Positions 28,301-33,917 of a stretch of 64,000 nucleotides of DNA are shown one piece after another. Numbering within the stretch: position 1 is the stretch's first letter; every line of letters starts with the position of its first letter. The position numbers and the translations under genes were made by a program. The notes under the pieces are model-generated. The model worked only from the letters and a program-made list of their open reading frames with translations, had not been told where the DNA came from and did not search any database. The DNA is from Verrucomicrobiaceae bacterium (GTDB taxonomy: Bacteria; Verrucomicrobiota; Verrucomicrobiia; Verrucomicrobiales; Verrucomicrobiaceae): positions 1 through 64,000 of the forward strand of contig JAIXZA010000174.1 in NCBI GenBank assembly GCA_027489965.1. Direction: 5' to 3'.

Positions 28301-29868
28301 ACATCACGGCTAAACCAGGGCAGCCCGTCGTTATGAAAGCCTATGCATGGGGACCAGGCTTGATTTGGCAATGGTATGGCAATGAATCTGCTTTCAGTCG
28401 AGGTAACCGCACAGATACTTTGCGGTTACTTAACCCAGAAGCACAGCCGACTGAGTGGGGTGTTTCAGTTCAAATGCGTTATATCAATGCCGAGGTAGCC
28501 CGTTTTACGGTCGCCACCACTGAGATACCTGCCACGCCATCAATCGGTTGGATGGGAAACTGGTCTCTGGGTGAGAGTGTGGAAGGTTTTCAAGTCAACT
28601 CCAGCGAGGGAAACCCCGAGTATCTGGCGACAGGTCTACCGCCTGGAGTACGGCTGAATTCAAAGACTGGCTTGCTATCGGGTGCGCCGAATCGTGTGGG
28701 CATCTACCGCATCGAATGGCGAGTCAGAGCGCGTGGCTTGACCAGTCTTCCCTTCGTCGCTACTGTATCTGTCGATACCTATGTTTATAGTGCTGGCCTT
28801 CATGCGGGGATGTTTTCAGCTAGCCGTTATCTACCTCAGGGCGGTTTTGCAACTCTGATCATGACTACATCTGGAGCATATAGCCTGAAGTTGCAAATTG
28901 GCGCACGCATCTATCGGAGCACGGGTTCCCTAGGCCGAGAGATCTCCCAACGGGATCGTTTCTTGGCACCTTTCCCGGGCACAACAAAGACCGTGCTTCG
29001 AATAGATAACTCATTATCGCTTGATCTATTTTTTGAACTTGGACCCGATACTTTCGATCAAGCTGGTACTTCATTAGTGCCCATTAAAGCCGATGGAATC
29101 CAAGGCAGCCCACTGCCCAGAGGCTTACTTTTCACTCAACCGCTCAATCCAACTTACCAGGAAAACATCCCCGTCCTGTATCAAGGCAGCGGCTTTGCTA
29201 GCATTCGCATGACTGGGGAAGGAACGGCTAACCTCGTCGGCACACTACCTGACGGAACAGGCATTACCGCCACAGGCCCAGTCGTATCGGCCTCGTATTT
29301 CGTGGATCCGATCAGTGATTCATTGCTCCTCTATTTTTGCCCCTCCGCTTCCTCAAACTGGGTCATGGGAAGCGTTGATCTGAATTCTCTTCGTGGCAAA
29401 TTCTACGAAGACTCGACGGTTGATTTGATCTGGGGTTACAGAAATCAGGCTGCCGCTCCTGATTTTGATCAGATCCAACTCAAAGGAGCCGGGGCACCCT
29501 ATTTCCCGCCTGCACCAGGAATGCTTCTATTCCCCGCGCTGAATGAACCAGGATTTAAGTTCCGCATGAGTTTTTCCGGCGCCGGATTGAGCGAGGATAT
29601 CGCGTCTATCGGACAGCTGTCACGAACTCAAAAAGCCCTATTTGCCTTGCCAAACACAAGCCGTACCAAGGTGGATTTCCATATTCCTACTGGCTTCTTC
29701 ACCGGCAGCTTTTCTGTCAGAGTACCCCTGAGAAAGACCCTAAACTTCCGCGGCATGGCAGTCCCCTATAGAAACGAAGGCCACGGTCTCTTCATCAACC
29801 GCGGAACGGATGGTAAAGTCCGCACCGGCAAAGTCTATCAAGACGCGACTTCGATTCTGGAGCCTTGA
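25333..29868 (+). CDS. Large secreted FG-GAP / Ig-like multidomain protein
   Basis: A 1511-residue exported protein with a signal peptide (MSMKFKIILSLALLFTDAIIA). Residues about 30-780 contain FG-GAP-like repeats: RFGSAVASSGDWSAISAPND, LALDGDTLAFSKTTG and LALEGDTLAIAGKHPSANLL are clear units. About 786-893 is a choice-of-anchor-D-type domain (IDFGSVMIGETTTRVITLSN). About 896-986 is an Ig-like fold (CQWQKNGRVLPGAI then STDAGLYQLIIDNPTG). About 1090-1142 is a putative-Ig unit (ATGLPPGVRLNSKTGLLSGA). The last 360 residues repeat a beta-rich module seen in verrucomicrobial secreted proteins (LPQGGFATLIMTTSG, QGSGFASIRMTGEG). No enzymatic motif is visible; probably a surface or polysaccharide-binding protein. 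It stands alone, 128 bases after lysC. Confidence 0.82.
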   Translation: MSMKFKIILSLALLFTDAIIAFQAQHLALPDNGAEPHDRFGSAVASSGDWSAISAPNDSSGTENAYGSVYMYQRVAGEWLLRQKLSQPEPRTKQSAFGRVTAMDAGTLIVSCGDGVMVYLLQEGQWRYQTTVITRDFGISSLAIRGGTLAIGLAHEEQSAVSVYSGQGAAWSQEAVLTSQPGAGIENFGRALALDDTSLLVGAPEGTGRVYVFEKVSGSWSRTGVLTQPDCRGFGSSVVIHETRAMIAAPHYEGYQNPDILGRVCFYQHRTSGWEFERAVRPAPSGSPPVESELTSLIALNNEIAIFVSAQDSVFTMTLSGAPESWILRERGENIVADALVPVAAPTTPNSLSAMWMDDFELVLPNPGRPVLRITHAVKTLVAGELWHGSYTYGPGSAPPDNLGWITRYIRQGNTWVAPQIQPTLQPPRSLLQDNQGFGTPLLSENLAVIRVPDRPDLTRVRTMVRVQGLWQWGQFDGTQIQDEPVALHGNRLLTTRIYYQGDARRRVLTLFQNDGADWIKETSFDMEQSYGAATSFNWGLDLNSGLALDGDTLAFSKTTGNGTTNHIRILHHDGTAWREEAQLAVPNQGSFVGALLALEGDTLAIAGKHPSANLLLYRRINLQWTLEATFAANAQPVKNTPEKNNQLLALHGKRVAVSSVMNGRYGVQVYERNGATWKRLPSPVLASSLFPTALSWAGEALLIETDKKPGNDAALWVLPGGTWKARSSLRASVGPEDTILARSATEETVMLLNLTKVIETSNMFGSTYNTSDAPEILFYDLGSISVQDGPDRVISPSLAGGSTIDFGSVMIGETTTRVITLSNDTPLPFTLRSVTFSGSAAADFKLAVPVTTINTGENKSFRLEHVPSREGSREATLLIQGSIRPLSFRLSSLAVTQRVQPQIQMLTTDFLKPEAEALTLNPSITGTHPYGCQWQKNGRVLPGAIYPALHLGSLKSTDAGLYQLIIDNPTGEIKGPEIAVGVYRPVKQDITAKPGQPVVMKAYAWGPGLIWQWYGNESAFSRGNRTDTLRLLNPEAQPTEWGVSVQMRYINAEVARFTVATTEIPATPSIGWMGNWSLGESVEGFQVNSSEGNPEYLATGLPPGVRLNSKTGLLSGAPNRVGIYRIEWRVRARGLTSLPFVATVSVDTYVYSAGLHAGMFSASRYLPQGGFATLIMTTSGAYSLKLQIGARIYRSTGSLGREISQRDRFLAPFPGTTKTVLRIDNSLSLDLFFELGPDTFDQAGTSLVPIKADGIQGSPLPRGLLFTQPLNPTYQENIPVLYQGSGFASIRMTGEGTANLVGTLPDGTGITATGPVVSASYFVDPISDSLLLYFCPSASSNWVMGSVDLNSLRGKFYEDSTVDLIWGYRNQAAAPDFDQIQLKGAGAPYFPPAPGMLLFPALNEPGFKFRMSFSGAGLSEDIASIGQLSRTQKALFALPNTSRTKVDFHIPTGFFTGSFSVRVPLRKTLNFRGMAVPYRNEGHGLFINRGTDGKVRTGKVYQDATSILEP

Positions 29869-29963
29869 TCCGATCACTTTAAATCAATCCAGGATAGGAA
29901 TGTCGTGGCAATACGCGTTTATTCAGTGTCCAAAAAGCGCACCCTGGCGCCTTTCCTTTCCGC

Positions 29964-32900
29964 ATGAACGCTCCGTTACTTTCACGACTGCTTTTGATCA
30001 CTGTCCTACTGACCACAGTCGGACAGGCTGCGCCCAGCCCTGAGGCGATCAAGTTTTTCGAGAACAAGATTCGTCCGATCCTGGTGGAAAGCTGCCAGGA
30101 ATGCCACGCGGAGAAAAAGCACAAAGGCGAGCTGCGTGTCGATAATCTGCCTTATCTCCTGCAAGGCGGTCACTCGGGGCCTGCCGTGGTGCCGCATAAA
30201 CCAGAGGACTCCGTTTTGATCCATGCCGTCAGCTACTCTGACCCCGACATGGAAATGCCACCAGACGGTAAACTGCCGGACGATCAGATCGCTGCCTTGA
30301 AGCAGTGGATTCTCATGGGCGCTCCATGGCCAGAGGCGGAGGTTGCCGCGGCCAAAATGGGTCGCCGCCCAGGCGATATTACGGGCGAAGACCGGAAGTG
30401 GTGGGCCTTTCAACCAGTGAGCAATCCACCTGTTCCCAAAACCGGGGCTCACCACCCAGTGGATGCTTTCATCCAAACGGAGCTAACCAAAAACAAGCTG
30501 CAAACCAGCCCCGAAGCCACTCCGCATGAACTGATCCGGCGCTTAACCTTCGATCTCCATGGCTTACCGCCGGAGCCAAGTGTCGTGGATCAATTTGTCC
30601 AAGAATACAACGCTGCCAAAGCACAGGATAAGCTGGACCAAACCCCAAGCTCACAAACCCATGCCGATGGGGTCTTTGCCAGCTGGGTGGATAAGCTACT
30701 GGCCAGCCCGCATTACGGTGAGCGCTGGGCACAGCATTGGCTGGATCTCACCCGCTATGCTGAGAGCGAAGGCTACAGACTCGATTCCTACCGCCCCAAT
30801 GTCTGGCCTTATCGCGACTACGTGATCCAGTCGCTCAATGACGACAAGCCCTACGACCAATTTGTGCGCGAGCAATTGGCTGGAGATGAGATCGCCCCAA
30901 ATGATCCAAAAACCGTCATCGCCACAGCTTTTCTGCGCCACACGATCTACGAGTATAACCAGCGCGATGTCGAGACCCAGTGGCGGAACATTTTAAACGA
31001 AGTCACCGACGTCACGGCAGACGTCTTCCTTGGCATGAGCGTCCAATGCGCGCAGTGTCACGATCACAAATTCGATCCCATCCTGCAAAAGGACTACTAC
31101 CGGCTGCAATCCTTCCTGGCCAACATCACCTGGCCAGAGGACAAAAAGCTGGCCACACCAGCGGAAATCAAAGCGCATGACGATCAGATGAAAATCTGGC
31201 TAGCCGCCACCGTGGAACCAAGAGCCATCATCGACCGAATCATTGAGCCTCGAATTGAGAAAGCGCAGACACACGCCATGGAGATCTTCCCTGAAGAAGT
31301 GGTGGCCATGTGGAAGAAGCCCAAAGAACAGCGGACACCGTATGAAGAACAGATCGTGCAACTAGCCTGGCGTCAGGCCGAGTATGAGCGCTATCGCTTT
31401 AAGACTGACAAGATCAAAGATCCCGAAGCCACCCAGCTCAAAGACGCACAAATCAAACTGGCTGAATTTGATCACCTCAAACCAGCATCACTGCTTACCG
31501 CCTATGCCATTGGTGAGACCGGCCCCAAAGCACGAGATGCCACCTTTAAGACTCGCAAATCAGGTCAAACAGAGGCCAAACCCGGCTTTCTCACCATTCT
31601 CGATCCCACAGACGCCACGATCCCGGAACCCAAGCCCGGCATGACCACAAGTGGACGCCGCACCGTGCTGGCCAACTGGCTCACCCGCCCAGAAAACCCC
31701 CTCACCACTCGCGTCATTGTGAACCGCCTCTGGCAATATCACTTTGGCCGAGGCATCGTCGCCACGCCGAGCGACTACGGCCATCTGGGAGAAAAACCCA
31801 CTCATCCAGAACTACTCGACTGGTTGACCACCCAGTTCATTCAGGGCGGATGGAAGATGAAACCGCTGCATAAACTCATCCTTACCAGCGCCGCCTACCG
31901 CCAAAGCGCCTTGGTTTCTCAGCCGTCGGCCATGCAGACCGATCCAGAAAACAAACTTCTCTGGCGCTTCCCACCACGCCGCCTGGATGCCGAGCAGTCG
32001 CGCGATGCTATCCTAGCCGCTTCTGGCGAACTGGATTCCACCATCGGTGGCGAAGGCGTCGAAGCTGCTAAACCGCGCCGTAGCATCTACACGCGAAAAA
32101 TGCGCAATACACAGGATGCCTTCTTGCAGAGTCTCGATGCACCACCCGGCTTTGCCAGTGTTCCTACACGTGACGCCACCACCACCGCCACCCAGAGTCT
32201 ACTCATGATCAATGGCGACTGGCCGCTGGAACGATCGGCTGCCATGGCATCCCGCCTCATCGCCAGCAAGCCAGCCAACGACGCCCAGATCATCGAACTA
32301 GCCTACGATCTGACCTTCTCAAGAAATCCCACGCCCAAGGAAAAATCCGCCGCATTGAGCTTCCTCAGCACGCAGCGCGCCCGCTTGAAAAAGGAATTAC
32401 CAGCGCAGGCACCGCTTGTTCCAGCCTTAACAGACGCCAAAACCCACTTGGGTTCCACCGCTGCATCCAAGACAGTCAAAACACTCTGGATGCAACCCGG
32501 AACGCCAAATGAAAAACTCCAAGTCAAAAACCCCTCCCAGATCGAAGGTGATAAGTTTTCCATCGAGGCCGTCGTGAACCTTAACAGCCTGTATCCCAAT
32601 GGTTCTGTGCGCACCATCGCATCACGTTGGGACAACGACAAAGCCTCGGCAGGCTGGGCACTCGGCGTCACGAGTGAGAAATCCGCCCACAAGCCTAACA
32701 ACCTCATCGTCCAACTCGTCGGCGAAGACTTTCAACGCAGCCTTGTTTATGAAGTCGTCCCCAGCGGACTGCGCGTCCCCTTAAACAAGCCCTATTATGT
32801 GGCTGTAGAGATCAGCAATGAACCCGCTGAAGGCCAAAAATTTGGCGGCACCGTTACCTTTTACCTGCGTGACCTCAGCGATCCCGCTGCACCCATGCAG

Positions 32901-33257
32901 ACCGTCACCGTCCCACACCAAATCTGCGGCAATTATGTCAATCCATCGCGGACTCTTTACATCGGCGGCCGTGAAAAAGACAAAGCCAGTCTCTGGCACG
33001 GCGCCATCGCCCGCGTCATGCTTCACCAAGGCTCCCTTGAGGCAGGACAACTCATGACCTGGACCGGCATGAATAATCCCACCTGTTTACTTGATCTGAA
33101 TGCCGACAGCGCCACTGAGATGCTAAAAACCGCCTGGAAATGGGAAACCAGCGCTCCTATCACCACCCCCAAAGGCAAAAGTGATCCCAACCGTGAGGCC
33201 ATCACCGACCTCTGCCACGTCCTGCTTAATGCGAACGAGTTCTTCTATCTTCAGTAA
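29964..33257 (+). CDS. PSD1/DUF1549/DUF1553 cytochrome-like protein with internal LamG domain
   Basis: A 1097-residue exported protein with a signal peptide (LLSRLLLITVLLTTVGQAA). It opens with the planctomycete cytochrome C domain (PSD1; CQECH near residue 45), then DUF1549 (FASWVDKLLASPHYGERWAQ, VQCAQCHDHKFDPI) and DUF1553 from about 575 (NWLTRPENPLTTRVIVNRLW). Residues about 835-1065 are a LamG/concanavalin-like jelly roll (FSIEAVVNLNSLYPNGSVRT, TLYIGGREKDKASLWHGAIA). The final 15 residues (DLCHVLLNANEFFYLQ) are the normal end of DUF1553, so LamG interrupts that domain. These proteins are common in Planctomycetes and Verrucomicrobia; their substrate is unproven. The usual DUF1501 partner gene is not next to it. 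Confidence 0.9.
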   Translation: MNAPLLSRLLLITVLLTTVGQAAPSPEAIKFFENKIRPILVESCQECHAEKKHKGELRVDNLPYLLQGGHSGPAVVPHKPEDSVLIHAVSYSDPDMEMPPDGKLPDDQIAALKQWILMGAPWPEAEVAAAKMGRRPGDITGEDRKWWAFQPVSNPPVPKTGAHHPVDAFIQTELTKNKLQTSPEATPHELIRRLTFDLHGLPPEPSVVDQFVQEYNAAKAQDKLDQTPSSQTHADGVFASWVDKLLASPHYGERWAQHWLDLTRYAESEGYRLDSYRPNVWPYRDYVIQSLNDDKPYDQFVREQLAGDEIAPNDPKTVIATAFLRHTIYEYNQRDVETQWRNILNEVTDVTADVFLGMSVQCAQCHDHKFDPILQKDYYRLQSFLANITWPEDKKLATPAEIKAHDDQMKIWLAATVEPRAIIDRIIEPRIEKAQTHAMEIFPEEVVAMWKKPKEQRTPYEEQIVQLAWRQAEYERYRFKTDKIKDPEATQLKDAQIKLAEFDHLKPASLLTAYAIGETGPKARDATFKTRKSGQTEAKPGFLTILDPTDATIPEPKPGMTTSGRRTVLANWLTRPENPLTTRVIVNRLWQYHFGRGIVATPSDYGHLGEKPTHPELLDWLTTQFIQGGWKMKPLHKLILTSAAYRQSALVSQPSAMQTDPENKLLWRFPPRRLDAEQSRDAILAASGELDSTIGGEGVEAAKPRRSIYTRKMRNTQDAFLQSLDAPPGFASVPTRDATTTATQSLLMINGDWPLERSAAMASRLIASKPANDAQIIELAYDLTFSRNPTPKEKSAALSFLSTQRARLKKELPAQAPLVPALTDAKTHLGSTAASKTVKTLWMQPGTPNEKLQVKNPSQIEGDKFSIEAVVNLNSLYPNGSVRTIASRWDNDKASAGWALGVTSEKSAHKPNNLIVQLVGEDFQRSLVYEVVPSGLRVPLNKPYYVAVEISNEPAEGQKFGGTVTFYLRDLSDPAAPMQTVTVPHQICGNYVNPSRTLYIGGREKDKASLWHGAIARVMLHQGSLEAGQLMTWTGMNNPTCLLDLNADSATEMLKTAWKWETSAPITTPKGKSDPNREAITDLCHVLLNANEFFYLQ

Positions 33258-33432
33258 GTGATTTGGAAATAAGCGCCCCCCAACAGATTCACCAATCATG
33301 GTGAAGAAGAGTTCAAGTCGGAGCGCTGACTAATCGGGCTCCGTTTGCGCTTTGAGTTAAATCATTTGCTGATAGATGCGCAGGGCTCTTGCTCGAAGCA
33401 TTCTTCATTTGTCGCAGGTTTGCCATCACCTG

Positions 33433-33480
33433 GCGTTTATGCTTTTTCTTTTCCCAAATAAAAAGATAAAACGCTTTTTT
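33433..33480 (+). terminator. Imperfect hairpin with T-run, possible terminator
   Basis: The arms GCGTTTATGCTTTTT and AAAAAGATAAAACGC pair with a one-base bulge on each side and are followed by seven T. It lies about 175 bases after the PSD1 stop, so it may end that transcript or belong to a short unannotated RNA. Confidence 0.5.
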
Positions 33481-33579
33481 TGGCCGTGAGGTCAAAAATG
33501 AGTCAATAAGCTAAGAGGCTGGTTTTCAAGCTTTTCACCCTAATCCAAAAGCCCCCGGCACGCGCTGTCATTCCTTACA

Positions 33580-33593
33580 TTACCAAATGGTAA
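33580..33593. promoter_or_regulatory. Palindrome upstream of the small exported protein gene
   Basis: TTACC-AAAT-GGTAA is a perfect 5-bp inverted repeat 64 bases before the ATG at 33658. It could be an operator half-site pair; no factor can be named. Confidence 0.35.
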
Positions 33594-33625
33594 GGTGTCG
33601 TTATCGGCTCACTTTGATAGCATTT

Positions 33626-33644
33626 ATTTAATTCCAAATTAAAT
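33626..33644. promoter_or_regulatory. AT-rich palindrome just upstream of the small gene
   Basis: ATTTAATT-CCA-AATTAAAT is an 8-bp inverted repeat ending 13 bases before the ATG at 33658. It falls where a transcription start or leader would lie. Confidence 0.35.
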
Positions 33645-33657
33645 CGCTCTGACCCAC

Positions 33658-33888
33658 ATGCCGCTCCGCTACTTTATCTTTTCGACCCTCGTGCTGACAG
33701 CCGCTTTTGGCCTGTCCTGCTACGTCGCGGAGATCCAGGAACGTGAGGCAGCTCAGACGAAGCAGCCTAACCCAAAACCACTGGTAGTGGATCAAACGGT
33801 TCAGGCACAAACCATTTCTGGAAGTTCCATCGCTCCGGGGGGGGTTGGTGGACGCCAGTCGCAATTCTCGGCGGTGTTTGGGGGTTAA
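33658..33888 (+). CDS. Small exported protein, unknown function
   Basis: A 76-residue protein with an N-terminal hydrophobic segment (YFIFSTLVLTAAFGLSCYVA). A cysteine follows FGLS, so it might be a lipoprotein, though this is not a perfect lipobox. The rest is polar (QEREAAQTKQPNPKPLVVDQ) and ends in a Gly/Ser-rich tail (SGSSIAPGGVGGRQSQFSAV). I do not recognise a family. Support for it being real: a plausible export signal, palindromes immediately upstream, and a strong terminator hairpin formed around its own stop codon. It converges on the transglutaminase gene. Confidence 0.6.
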   Translation: MPLRYFIFSTLVLTAAFGLSCYVAEIQEREAAQTKQPNPKPLVVDQTVQAQTISGSSIAPGGVGGRQSQFSAVFGG

Positions 33889-33906
33889 CCCTCAAGCATC
33901 GCCGAG
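33867..33906. terminator. 18-bp hairpin with the stop codon in its loop
   Basis: Every base from 33867 to 33884 pairs with 33889 to 33906 (15 Watson-Crick pairs, 3 G-T wobbles) around a TTAA loop. The TAA stop of the small gene, 33886-33888, is in the loop. There is no long T-run, only ATTCTTG, but its place between two convergent genes suggests a shared terminator. Confidence 0.7.
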
Positions 33907-33917
33907 ATTCTTGTGAT

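Larger units (their letters stand above)
33258..33657. other. 400-base intergenic region with two palindromes and a hairpin
   Basis: I find no convincing gene here. It holds an imperfect hairpin followed by a T-run (33433-33480), a short palindrome (33580-33593) and an AT-rich palindrome (33626-33644) just before the next small gene. It may contain the PSD1 terminator and the promoter region of that small gene. Confidence 0.6.
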
